From: Pyrenophora tritici-repentis
Taxonomy: Eukaryota > Ascomycota > Dothideomycetes > Pleosporales > Pleosporaceae
NCBI RefSeq assembly: GCF_003171515.1
Contig: NC_089393.1
Coordinates: forward strand, 2,108,001-2,172,000
Length of the DNA stretch: 64,000 nucleotides
Direction: 5' to 3'
The translations under genes were made by a program, and so were the position numbers. The notes beneath the pieces were generated by a model. That model made no database searches, was not told the origin of the DNA, and saw only the letters and a program-made list of their open reading frames with translations. The stretch's first letter is position 1, and each line of letters opens with the position of its first letter. Positions 13,201 to 23,493 of the stretch are shown here, piece by piece.

Positions 13201-13428
13201 TTCAAAATTGCCGAAACGACTGAGGTGGACGAGAACTTCAGGATGCTACCCAAGGGATGGTCGGCTATTGTCATTAAACATGGCAAACTGTGCAACTTAG
13301 TGAGCAAGAGAATGCCTAAACGGGATAGCGAGCGTCCTGTGATTAGCCGGGACGCTGTTGAGGTCGCTCGTCAAGAGGTTGGTGAGTTCACATTACATCC
13401 GTATGTATTCAAAGAGAAGAAAAGATAG
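10282..13428 (+). CDS. NAM2: Leucyl-tRNA synthetase, mitochondrial
   Basis: Charges mitochondrial tRNA-Leu with leucine. Exon 1 is 10282-10761 and exon 2 is 10810-13428, with a 48-nt intron whose removal joins WDWDA to [12 protein letters not shown], the expected bacterial-type LeuRS sequence. The product is 1032 residues. The first 38 residues are Arg-rich with few acidic residues ([21 protein letters not shown]), a mitochondrial presequence. The class I HIGH motif is HLGH at 86-89, followed by [13 protein letters not shown]. The editing domain has [12 protein letters not shown] and the [17 protein letters not shown] block with its conserved hydrolytic-site residues. CGSCG and CPKCG form a zinc-ribbon-like insertion, and KMSKS lies at 677-681. 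The first ATG giving the presequence is at 10282. NAM2 in yeast also assists group I intron splicing; whether that applies here is unknown. Confidence 0.96.
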
Positions 13429-13688
13429 CTGTATTATTACTTTTGTACATTACCTGAACTCTCTGTAGATAATGTTGTGTGCTTGTATTATCAAAGTTTA
13501 AATGAACAATAAGACGATAGCAAAACTTCGGCATTCGTAGTCGCGTATAAGGAAGTCCATGTCCGAATTTCGAGCTCCGCTAGTCGTTATCTCCGACCTG
13601 TCATCTTCGTCATGCATCGCGGAACTCATTCCGAACCCGATACAAATTCCCCGAACGCGCCCACGTTTCTTTCGCAAGCTTTGCAACA

Positions 13689-14754
13689 ATGCTGCTTACT
13701 CGACTGCCCCGGGCGTCCCTGTCACACTCTCTCCGCTCTTCCCTCACTCCAGGTGTGCGATTGCAATCAACAATTCCATACACATCAACATGTCCCTCAC
13801 CGAAATGCGAATGCGCTGTTTCGCCCCCAGACCTAGACATCGATCGCAAGACACCATTAATAAATACAATGGCTACATATTCCGAGCAGATAGTTTTCTG
13901 CACAGGTAAAGAAGATTGGGTCAGCAACATAGAGCAAGAGGAGGGCGAGACGGGTGACTTCGTCAAAGGGCTGAAAGGTGTGATTGGAAAAGGAAGCCCT
14001 GCATTCGACGTAGGTGCGTTTCACAATTACTTCCATACTAGGAGTCGCTAACAGGCCGTGTTTGTGCCAGCCATTCACAAACGTCCTCATCACCGCATCC
14101 TCGTTACCGAAGAGTGAACAGCCTGATGCAACGACAGCACTACTCTTTCCGAGTTTCAAACGCATACCGAACATCCCGCATCAACCTCAGGCCTTTTCCA
14201 GTTTTGCGACTGCATATCTCAAGGCGAGAAGTCTGCATCTGATGCATGATGGCTTGTCCACTGAGCAGAAGGCTGCTTTGTTACGCGACGAGTCCAAGGC
14301 TAGCGAGTTGCCACAGGCTGAAGATATTTCAAAGCCTACCGTCCTCATCTGCGGACATGGCGGCCGCGACCAGCGTTGTGGTATACTAGGACCGCTCCTA
14401 CAATCTTCTTTCCGCCGCGAATTCGAGCGCAGAGACATAGAAGCAGATGTAGGGTTAATAAGTCACATTGGTGGGCACAAATATGCTGGAAACGTCATCA
14501 TGTATCTCCCTACAAACATGCAGGGCAATGCGCTCAAAGGATCAGGGATATGGTATGGACGTGTTGGGCCAGAGAATGTCGAAGGTGTCGTTGAGGAAAC
14601 GCTGGTTGGAGGACGTGTCATCACTGAGTTGCTGAGAGGCGGCGTGATGCAGGGTGGGGGAAATATTGGAAGGATTGTTGAGGCGCAGTTGAAGAGGGAG
14701 AGTGGGGAGGAGGGGCATGAGGGGTTGAGGCTTAAGGCGAGGGCGAGGGGGTAA
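13689..14754 (+). CDS. AIM32: AIM32-like thioredoxin-fold ferredoxin
   Basis: Sucrase/ferredoxin-like family protein of 334 residues, homologous to yeast AIM32, which binds a [2Fe-2S] cluster in mitochondria and affects redox quality control there. Exons 13689-14009 and 14071-14754; the 61-nt intron (GTAGGT...CAG) joins GSPAFD to PFTNVLITASS in frame. The N-terminus MLLTRLPRASLSHSLRSS is a typical mitochondrial presequence, which supports the ATG at 13689 over the internal one at 13869. TCPSPKCECAVSPP near residue 35 and ICGHGGRDQRCGILGP near residue 205 supply conserved Cys residues, and SHIGGHKYAGNVIMY is the family His-containing motif. The C-terminus is Glu/Arg-rich. Family assignment is firm; exact physiological role is inferred from yeast. 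Confidence 0.88.
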
Positions 14755-15027
14755 TTAGAGCTGGTAGATGACGAAAACACATAGTTGGTTGATAGATGAT
14801 CTATGGATAGTCTAATGTACTACCTAGGTAAGGTAGTATACCGATACGTACGCTAAATTAGTGCGCTAATGCTCCAGACATCAAAACCCAACCCCCTCAC
14901 GAGAACCGTCCCTTCTCTTATCAACACGTCAAGAAAAGAGAATTTGTACCCAGATACTTCTACCTCTTAACATCTTTCGCCTCTATATTTCACACCCAGA
15001 CCAAGTTCCCTCAGCTCCACACATACG

Positions 15028-15381
15028 ATGTCTCCACGGAACACCCAAGTCACGTTCCGTTTCAGACCTGCGGGCAATGAGAAGCTCGATCCCTGGGAAT
15101 TCAAGCGTGAGATGCCAACCGCTGTCGTCAGAGGGCCCATGCAAACCGCGGGCCAAATGGCAGTTGGCATTATTCGCGAACAAACCGCGGATGCAGCATC
15201 AAGAGCAGGATCGACATGCAGCGAGTGTTCCAAACCCTCTACGACTGTTTCAATGTCATCCATGTTCTATCTGCATCTTCCAGAGCCTATGGTAATGGTC
15301 TTGGTGCATCCGGTTTGCCCGAACGCAATGTGTCATCAAGCGGTTCAGCAGATGATGGCGGAGCTTATGGCTGGTGGGTAG
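15028..15381 (+). CDS. Small Cys-rich protein, member A of a local tandem family
   Basis: Unknown protein of 117 residues, one exon. After a basic N-terminus it reads VTFRFRP, then a charged stretch, then CSECSKP (a CxxC pair) near residue 63 and VHPVCPNAMCH (Cys-x4-Cys) near residue 93. The order, an N-terminal beta-like segment, CxxC, then hydrophobic-P-x-C-x4-C, is shared with the three domains downstream at 15811, 17065 and 17756, so these four belong to one family. The four Cys residues could bind one zinc ion (inference). It lacks the MYND finger found on later members. Function unknown. Confidence 0.6.
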   Translation: MSPRNTQVTFRFRPAGNEKLDPWEFKREMPTAVVRGPMQTAGQMAVGIIREQTADAASRAGSTCSECSKPSTTVSMSSMFYLHLPEPMVMVLVHPVCPNAMCHQAVQQMMAELMAGG

Positions 15382-15810
15382 GAGATAAGGGGTATGCAGG
15401 GATATCAGGGAAGTCAGGGCTAGGGCAAGGGGGTATTGCATGTGGTTGAGCATAAAGAGGACTACAGTACATTAGCGAGTACATCGAGAGTCTATACGCG
15501 ATTGAGCCGAACTCACTTTTACGCTGATTGGGTGGCGCTAATACATACACGGGTACGGGCACATCTAGGTAACATTGAAATACCCTTTGCTTGCGTTATG
15601 CGGTTCTGCTTTCGTCAACGTACATGAGGCAGGCAGGCAAAATGCATACGTATGATGTCAAAATCATTCCACCCTTTCAATCCTTTCGTCTGTGCCACAT
15701 GTGTTCAAAGCAAGTTCACCCTCTCCAGCACACCTTCATCTTTCCAACACCAGACGTATTCACGAACACTTACAACCTAACCATTATCAAAATTACACCA
15801 GTAGCCCTCA
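15382..15810. other. Spacer between family members A and B
   Basis: 429 bases with no recognisable gene. No finger remnant that I can identify follows member A. Confidence 0.4.
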
Positions 15811-16392
15811 ATGGCACCTCGAAAATCAAGCGCCAGGAAGCGAAAATTCCAAAGCGCCAGACACGAACAACCACCCCAACAAAGAGCAACAGTTAAATTC
15901 CGCTTCGCCGACTGGAGCACCCTGGACCGACCGACCTGGGAAGTCAAACATGAGGTGCCCGTCGAAATCGTCACAGCCTACCCAGACGATTCAAGCGAGT
16001 ATCTGGGTCATATTATCCGACAGTACCGACCAGCAGTATTCGCCAAAGCAAAACCGGAATGCATCCACTGCCACCGACCTTTCACGACGCTTCACATGTC
16101 ACCGGCATCTTTCCTAGGCCACGAAGACTGTTTTGTGTACACGATGGTGCATCCCATGTGCGAGAAAACGGAATGCCATGTGGCTGTCGACCACGTCATG
16201 GAGACTATCAAGGCAGAGGCGGATTTGCATATTTATGGGCAGATGTCTGCTCGGCCAGAGGGTACGCAGCCTATGAATGGTGCTTTTGGGGCGGAGGCAT
16301 CGTCTTCTCAGTCAAGGTCTGGTAAGTTGACTTTTAATAGAGTCGGGGGTGGCGTGTTGTTGGTTACATCGGCTTATTTTAATATGTGGTAG
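15811..16392 (+). CDS. Small Cys-rich protein, member B of the tandem family
   Basis: Unknown protein of 193 residues read as one exon. A basic, probably disordered N-terminus (RKSSARKRKF) is followed by ATVKFRFADW, which matches VTFRFRP of member A, then CIHCHRP near residue 77 and VHPMCEKTECH near residue 112, giving CxxC and PMC-x4-C in the same order and spacing as its neighbours. The C-terminal 25 residues are doubtful: a donor-like GTAAGT at 16322 could splice to the AG ending at 16391, replacing the tail with a short Cys-containing end. I cannot decide between them from sequence. Function unknown; zinc binding is inferred from the Cys pattern. Confidence 0.6.
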   Translation: MAPRKSSARKRKFQSARHEQPPQQRATVKFRFADWSTLDRPTWEVKHEVPVEIVTAYPDDSSEYLGHIIRQYRPAVFAKAKPECIHCHRPFTTLHMSPASFLGHEDCFVYTMVHPMCEKTECHVAVDHVMETIKAEADLHIYGQMSARPEGTQPMNGAFGAEASSSQSRSGKLTFNRVGGGVLLVTSAYFNMW

Positions 16393-17064
16393 TGGATTGT
16401 GTTGGGAATCGAACCTGCGGTAGATAAGGCAGCTGGTTGCTGCATGCACGAGCTTGGATTACACGGCTGACTAAGCCGTGTGGTCCGAGCTCTAGCTGCT
16501 GCCTTACTGCCGACCTCCCTCCACCTCCATAGAAACAACAAGAACAATCACAATCATTTCAACTCGTTGCAACGAAGGTGATTCCGATACCTTAGCCGTA
16601 TCAACAGATTGATATAGGGTATGAGGCTCGCGGCGGACGGTTCTTCCGATGTGATTGTTAGGTATGTTTGGTGTGTTTGTGAAGGAATGGCTTGGGTTGT
16701 TGAGAGGATGGTACACATATGGAATTTGGGTTTAGGCGTTGGACTATGGAAAAAGTGAGGAACACGACTAGGATTTTCCTTGTTAGTGTCCTTGAGGATA
16801 GAGATAGCGTACTTGTGATCAGCTTAAGCCACTTCCTGTGGTGACGATAGTGCTCTTCAGAATAAACCTCATTAAAAGCAGATGACGTCATGAGCATCCT
16901 TGTTTCATGTGGCTACAACTTCCGAATCAAATGCATGGAGAGGAATTTATGCTAGCGGTGTGGAATGGAATGGTTAGAGTGTCCTAAGAAGCAACCTCAC
17001 TAACAAAGCTTTCAATCACCAACATCCTCAATCCATCTCGAAACCCAATATCACATAACCCAAC
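16393..17064. other. Spacer between family members B and C
   Basis: 672 bases without a supported gene. On the minus strand around 16395-16500 it contains a B-box-like GGTTCGATTCC and a short perfect hairpin (ACACGGCT with AGCCGTGT, about 16460-16482), but no tRNA cloverleaf can be folded. Confidence 0.4.
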
Positions 17065-18304
17065 ATGGCGACACGTAAAGTAAACGTCGAATTCTGTCCC
17101 ATGAGCGCCAAAGGCATTGAAGAATGGAAAACCACAACCGAACTACCCGAGGACTTATTCGGACCCTTGAGCCTGCAAGAAACACCCGCCCACAGAGCGC
17201 GCCTCATCCCAGCAGTCCAATCAATGCTATCGGCCTACCAAAATGAGTGCAACGCGAAGATCGAGGCTTCAAATTCGACATGCGTGAGCTGCAATGCCAA
17301 AGCTGCTGCCGCATTGTTCAGGGCCCTATCGCACCTGCATCTGACGGCAGAAGAGGAGGGCAAGGATGGCCCACGCATCCGCACCTACGTGATTCCGCTT
17401 TGCAAGAAGCCCGATTGTCGCCGCATAGCTACGGCCGGCAATGAGCGTATTATGGACCGCACTCTTGCACAGCAGATGACACAGATGACGCTGGGGAAAC
17501 AGTGTCCATGTGGTATTTGTGTGGGGACCAAGGCGTGCCAAATGTAGAGTTGCTTCGTACTGCGGGAGAGAGCATCAGAGACGGGATTACAAGGAGCATA
17601 AGAAGATATGTGATGCATTGCAAAATATGAGGAAGATGACCGAGGGTCAGCAAATGTGGTTCAGAGAGAGTGAAGAAGCAGCAGCAGCTTCTTCTTCTTC
17701 ATCAACCACAAAGCCGAAGCCATCACCCAATCAATCAACCCCTCCGAAGACACCTACATCCTCTGACTCTAACCGCAAAGTCCGCATCCACTGCGCCCCC
17801 ATCAGCAACCAAGCACCAGCCTGGGACACCACCGCCAACGTCCCCGCCTCCCTAATCGGCCAATTCACCCAACCCCCAGCCCCCACCTACCAAGCCACAT
17901 TCGACGCCACCGTGAAAAACATCTGTAAAACTCTCCAACCAGACTTCAACACCAGATCTGGCCCCATATGTCTCGTTTGTCAGATCGCGCCCACCACTTT
18001 CGGCGCCACCTTTGCAATGTCGCAGTTGCAAGCCCCGGAACCCTTCATCATCATTGGTATAGTGCCGACCTGCGGGAAACTCCAGTGCAGGCAGGGCGCA
18101 CATGAGATGAATAAAGAGTTTCAACGGGAGCAGGGTATTTATGATGCGGTGAATGCGTGTAGGATTTGTGGGAAATATGAGGAGGTGAAGAGATGTGACG
18201 GATGTAGGTCTGTGGTATATTGTGGGGAGCAGCATCAGAGGCAGGATTGGTCGTCTCATAAGCGGGAGTGTAGGCAGTTGGCTATGACGCATGGATTATC
18301 GTAG
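17065..18304 (+). pseudogene. Double-module Cys-rich / MYND protein, frame broken at about 17540
   Basis: Two successive modules of the tandem family, each followed by a MYND-type zinc finger, in what looks like one gene interrupted by a frameshift. Module C (17065-17547) has KVNVEF, then CVSC near residue 73 and IPLCKKPDCRR near residue 111, then the first half of a finger (CGIC...ACQ) before a stop at 17545. The second half of that finger (CRVASYCGREHQRRDYKEHKKIC) lies in the frame of 17510-18304. That frame continues through a Ser/Pro linker into module D (KVRIHCAP, CLVC, VPTCGKLQC) and a complete MYND finger (CRIC...RCDGC...YCGEQHQ...HKREC). The break sits at a short A-run within CCAAATGT. 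It could be a real mutation, an assembly error or two overlapping genes; no intron of plausible length bridges it. MYND fingers usually bind proline-rich partner peptides. Function unknown. Confidence 0.65.
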
Positions 18305-18532
18305 TGTAGAAAGCGCGGGAGGGTAGGCACTGCATGTAAGAGTTTGATTGTGTTAATTGTTCTTCATGATTGAGTTGAATACTACGACGCGCCATGAAAG
18401 CGCACATGTCGCTGTTCTTGTAACAATTATCAAGTGTACAATGAAAGACAAGTGGAGCCACCTAGCGCCGCGCTATGCTTTGCAAGAATTCCATAATTTC
18501 CATCCCAGTGCCAAATATATGCAAGTCCGTAC

Positions 18533-20733
18533 CTAGTAGGCCCGAACCTTCTTCCCATCCATGTTAGCATTAATATCAGCTTTCCTCTTCCCAAGAACAG
18601 AGTCTGGAGTGCCGGGCATCTCAATGCCTACACCCTTACTGTACTCTTCGAAACAAGTGGCATGGTAAATCTTTCCACCCACATTCAAGGCATCCATCCA
18701 TACAAAGTCGTTGGCGCCCACGTTCCACTGAGTCTCAAACTTCTCTTGGCAAATAGGACATGGTGCTTGCTGCAGTGTCACATCCTGCGGAACGCTGACA
18801 TAGCGATCCTTTGTTTGCTTCTTGGCCTTTGCCCCGCCGCTAGCAGAGTCGTTCGATTGGTTCGGAGCAGTCTCGTCGACTTCCCTGTATTCGACCCACT
18901 CCTTCTCGGGGATATACCAGGAACGGTGAAAACCTCGCTTCGCGGCATCTGGATCCTTGACTTTAAAGTGCCAGTCCATATGTCGAGCCTTCTTCTCCTT
19001 GCCTTCAGTTGTGTTTTCAAAGCGTCGACCGCAGGTAGCGCATATGTTGGGCTTGGCTTCGTAGAGTCGGGAGATGAGGTTGAAGCGAGGTTGCTTCATC
19101 GACGCGGTGGTAAGGGCAATCTGATCCATCAAACTGGTTGGTGCCGGCGTTTGTTGTGCCATGGGCTGGGGTGCCATTGGCATTGCGTTCACAGGTGTGG
19201 ATCCAGGCATATTGCTTAGAATTTTCAAGAGCCATTCAGAACTACCCAACGCTGGGGCGGAAGTGGGCTGTGGTGGCAACTGGGAAGCAGCAGTTGTTTG
19301 CGAAGGAGTCGATTGCATTGGAGATGGTGCACCGCCAGGTTTGCTGAATTGCGCAAGAAGTTCTGCCAAGTTGGTTGTTGGTGTCGTGGATTGCGGAGGT
19401 GGCTGAACTGCCGGTACTGGGGTTGAGACAGGGGGTGGATAACCTTGAAATGGTGGTTGGAAAGGAGCAGGCGCGGATGCGGAGTTTGGTTGTACGGGGG
19501 TCGATACGCGTTTTAGTAATTCTGCCAGATTCACAACTGGCGGATTTGTCGTTGGTGCAGGTTGCGGTGTTGACTGCACTGGTGGTCTACTAAGGCCTGC
19601 AAGGAGTTGTGCAACATTCGGTGGAGCGCTGCCTGGAGAGGCACTCACTTGAGGAGAAGCGGGAGGGTAGGCTGGAGGCATGGATTGCTGCGGTGGGTAT
19701 ACTGGCGTTGACGGGGCAAAGATTGGAGTTGGCGCAGGTGGAGGTGCCAATGCCCGGATTTGCTGGCGCACAGCTTCTAGTTGCTGCGGCGGTAGTGTTT
19801 GTGTGTCTAGGATTTGCTTGAGAGACAGGAGCGCTGATAGTTTTGTTCGGAGAGCAGCATCGGCTGGATTATGTGCGAACATATTTTGTGTTGTGCTAAT
19901 CAGCTGTGTGACCTCCACCTTCAGATCAGCAAGGTCAACTGATGACATGGGCTGTGGCTGTTGAGGTTGATTGTATGTCATGGGCGGTGTGGCCGTAGGT
20001 GCAGGCCCGTATTGTGGAGTTGATGGATGAGACTAAGACACATTGTCAGTGAATACGCAAACTACTTTCAAGACAAACACTTACTGGTCGAGTCCGTGGG
20101 TCGTTGGGAGCAGCATAACGTGGGCCAGTCTGCGGTGGTGTTGATGTGCCCCTCCAGGCTACGTTGAGCGACGGAGGACGAGGTGGAAGTGCATGCTGTG
20201 GCCTGATCTGCTGCTGAGCTGCACGAAACTTAGCCAGTGCATTCTCAATGTCCTGCGTCACATCGGCTTGGAACACCGGGCGAGGATCCATCGACTCGGG
20301 CACAGGCATTTTCCACGTCTTCAGCAAGCCTTCCATACTCTTGCGGGTGCCCTGGTCCATGACAAGATAGGATTCCATAAAGGTCTTGTAGAGATTTCGA
20401 CCGATGTAGACGGTATATGGGGTTCCAACATTCTTGACAATGGAATCAAGCACATAGAGAGCGGGAAGCTTATACTCTGGGCGTGTCTATATCGTGTCAG
20501 TCACGTAAATTAAAACATAGTAAAGGAAGGGTTGAGCAGTCATTTCAATAGATGACGGCGTCCGCACTTACCGTGCGAATATGCTTATCGAGCTCGTTGG
20601 ATATGGCTTCCGCATACTCAGTGTTTTCTTTGGCGATGAGAGTCAAGTTACTAATTTCTGGTCTGCTATTCATCTTCAAATCTTGCAAAGCATCCCGGAA
20701 ATCAGCTGCTACTTCAGCAGCCGGCAGAGACAT
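18533..20733 (-). CDS. PCF11: Pcf11-like mRNA cleavage and termination factor
   Basis: Nuclear subunit of cleavage factor IA that binds the RNA polymerase II C-terminal domain, for mRNA 3' processing and termination. Exons on the minus strand: 20733-20572, 20486-20085 and 20032-18533; introns of 85 and 52 nt both preserve frame, giving 687 residues. Residues 1-140 form the CTD-interaction domain (DFRDALQDLKMNSRPEISNLT, LPALYVLDSIVKNVGTPY, YKTFMESYL). A Pro/Gln-rich middle follows. The C-terminal part has two zinc-finger segments, CATCGRRF...HMDWHF and CPICQEKFETQW...HATCFEEY, as in Pcf11, where they contact Clp1. It faces IWS1 head to head, 0.8 kb away. The family is clear; the middle region is poorly conserved and of uncertain exact length only if a further small intron exists. 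Confidence 0.9.
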
Positions 20734-21525
20734 GATGGGTAAGTATATGAGATAGTGGGCAGAATGGATATGTGCTGTGTTAGAGGTAATGTGAAAGTTG
20801 TGCGCAAGGGGCAGGGTGAGCGGATCGTTTCGCGGTCGGGGAGTCGCGATCCAGACAATGTCGAATGCCAGATGAACAAGATAGAAGTGCTTCCTCGCTC
20901 TCAAACACACGTAATGACAGTGTCTGTGTTGGTACTAGCTATGGCCGCGCCAATGACGCAGTTGAGAAGACTGCGCCGAACAGCTATGCAGTAACAAACT
21001 CGCTCTCCTACAGCTACTGCAAATCCCCCTTGTGTCTGTATGCCCTTCCTCCTTCAAGCCCTAAATATGGCAGCAACGCGCGACAGCAAAAATGTCGCCA
21101 AGGGTACTCTGAAGTCAGCCGCTGGAAAGGCGGAGTAAGCGGACTGCACTCAGGTGTGGAGAGTGGCCACTAGAAGGTATGGGCAAGGTGAGGCTTGTGT
21201 ATATACAGCCTGAGGCGATGTGGGCGTGGAGCCTGAGCTAAATGATCATGCGGGCGTGAGGGAACAGAGGTGGTTGACCAAGTGAAGGACAGTCGCGAAC
21301 AAGGCGCAAGCCGCACGGGCGCTCACGCCGGCTTGCCAAGCCCGGTGCCGGTAAAAGGTATCGCCGCGCGTCATGGGCAGTCGCGCTCCTTTGGACTTTC
21401 CTTTAAACATCACCTCGACAACGTCTTCCACCATTACTGCAAGAACCAAGCGCCAAACGTCTGTGAAATCCAGGCGCCCATCCGGTAATATCTAAATCCC
21501 GGCAAAAAAAGGCTCGATATTCAAC
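20734..21525. other. Divergent promoter region, PCF11 / IWS1
   Basis: 792 bases between two divergently transcribed RNA polymerase II factors. A short frame beginning at the ATG near 21066 (Ala/Lys-rich, about 23 codons) was looked at but has no support. No other feature seen. Confidence 0.45.
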
Positions 21526-22987
21526 ATGGAGGACGTTGAGTTCACCAGGTCGCATTCCAAGTCGCCGCTTCCTGAGGCTGGCAACGACCTAGCCGACCCT
21601 CTGCGCCCCGAGATTGACGAGGAGAACTCTACTCCAAATCCCCCAATAGGCGACCCAGATCAAGACATGGAGGTCACAGAGACACGACCGGGCGAAATGC
21701 CCGACCAGGACGACGTCGAGGCTGGTTTGTCAGACAATGAGTCTGTCCTTTCCGAGGCACTAGATGACGACCAGTTGGACGAACAATTTGGCGATTTCGA
21801 CATCAACAACGTTGCTATCGACGAGCGTCCAGCACAAGCCATTGACGAGGACAACGTCAAGCAAATTGGTGTACACAAACGAAAGCGCGCTGCAGGAGAA
21901 AACGAGGAGCCCAAGAAGAAGAAGAAGAGGGCAGATAAGCCACGACGCAAGAAGAACAAGGACGGTGACGATGACGGAGATATTGCAGAGGGCGACAGGC
22001 GGAGCAAGCGGTCTAAGAAAGGAGGCAAAGCAGCTCGAGGCGCAAGCCCAGAAGGAGATCCAGACGAGCACCTTACTCCAGAAGAACGTGCGTGCTAAAA
22101 CTCCACATCTCATTTCCAATACTGACAAGGTGAATAGGTCGAAAAAAGGCACTCAACGCCCAGATCGACAGTATAGTCAAAGGAGGCTCTAACCGTCGCC
22201 GCAAGAAGGATGGCATCGATCTGGAGCAAATGGCCGATCAAGAGATTGAAGAGATGCGCCGTCGCATGGCCGCCGCTGCCGAAGCCGACAACGAAGGCCG
22301 AAAGCGCAACGAGCCCGCTCGCCATAAGCTCAAGCTTTTACCTGAAGTCACAGCTCTGCTCAACAAGAACACACTGAGAGATACCATTGTAGACCCGGAA
22401 GTAAATCTGCTTGAGTCGGTGCGTTTCTTTTTGGAACCTCTCAGCGATGGTAGTCTTCCCGCGTACGACATTCAGAAGGACCTTTTTGCTTCATTAGCAA
22501 AGTTACCCGTAAACAAGGACACGCTTGTCGCGTCAGGCATTGGCAAAGTCATCATGTTCTACATCAAAAGCAAGAAGCCCGAATTGACAATCAAGCGACA
22601 GGCCGAGCGCCTCTTTACAGACTGGACACGTCCCATTCTCAGGCGGACAGACGACTACCGCAAGAAGGAGTTTGCCCAGGCTGACTACGACCCAACGTAT
22701 GTTCTGATCGATACACTTGGAAACTTGAACTTTGCTAACCAAACTGTAGTCAAACGAGAAACTCCGAGAAACCCATTAACACCCAAGAAGCCGCCAGGGC
22801 AGCGACCAGGAAGAAGGCGCTCGAAGCTCCTCGTGCTTTCCAACGCGCTCGCATGGAGTCTGGTCCCACCACCTACACTATCGCGCCCAAGAGCAACGTT
22901 GTATTCAACGAGAACGCACGAAATCGCTCGAGCAACGTGGATATCATGAAGCAGATTCGTGGTGGTCGTGGTGGTGCCAGGCGTTAA
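21526..22987 (+). CDS. IWS1: Transcription elongation factor Iws1/Spn1
   Basis: Nuclear elongation factor that partners Spt6 and RNA polymerase II. Three exons: 21526-22087, 22138-22696 and 22750-22987, introns 50 and 53 nt, product 452 residues. The first 190 residues are acidic (many Asp/Glu) ending in a lysine/arginine-rich stretch (KKKKKRADKPRRKKNK) that looks like a nuclear localisation signal. Residues about 190-380 are the TFIIS N-terminal (LW) domain, with KLLPEVTALLNKNTLRDTI, LPAYDIQKDLFASLAKLP, GIGKVIMFYIKSKKPE and AERLFTDWTRPILRR. The C-terminus reads SGPTTYTIAPKSNV and ends in IRGGRGGARR. Splicing is well supported because each junction restores conserved sequence; the unspliced frame ends too early at 22098. 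Confidence 0.94.
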
Positions 22988-23493
22988 CTCGGTGGATGAC
23001 AGCCCTTTTCTTTCCTTGGTTCTTCGATTCAAATGCTCGCACTTTTACATCAAGGCTGGTATCGCAGTCTCTATAATGGAACGAGTCAGGTGCTTTTGAC
23101 GCTTTCACACGCTGGCACGTTGACGTTACAAGTGGTCAAATTGCATAGCAGGCGTACTTGCGCTCTAGAGCTAGTCGTTGGACCCACTAGCTCAGTGTAT
23201 ACTAGACAAAATTATTTCTATCATTTCGTTATCATTTCGCCATAGGATGCATGTGACACTGTCCAACCTCAACCACTGAGTTAGTAAGCCTAGTAGTAGT
23301 TCCGCAAATTGACAAACTAAAGTTGTACCTGGAGATCAATTCATATCACAACCTTTGAACCAGTAAACGCAGCAAGTCTCTCTGTATTGGTAGCTGCACA
23401 AATGTATATGACCGTAGTCAATTTCAAAATATATACAAACACAAGAAAATATTCTCTCACTTCTCCCCCTAGATCACCACCACCTCTACACGA
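22988..23493. other. Convergent 3' spacer, IWS1 / GH55
   Basis: 506 bases between the 3' ends of two convergent genes. Moderately AT-rich near 23200-23460, no coding signal. Confidence 0.4.

Noticed and set aside
21066..21140. Short Ala/Lys-rich frame beginning at an ATG, with a possible donor after it
   Set aside because: No downstream exon with a recognisable protein could be joined.
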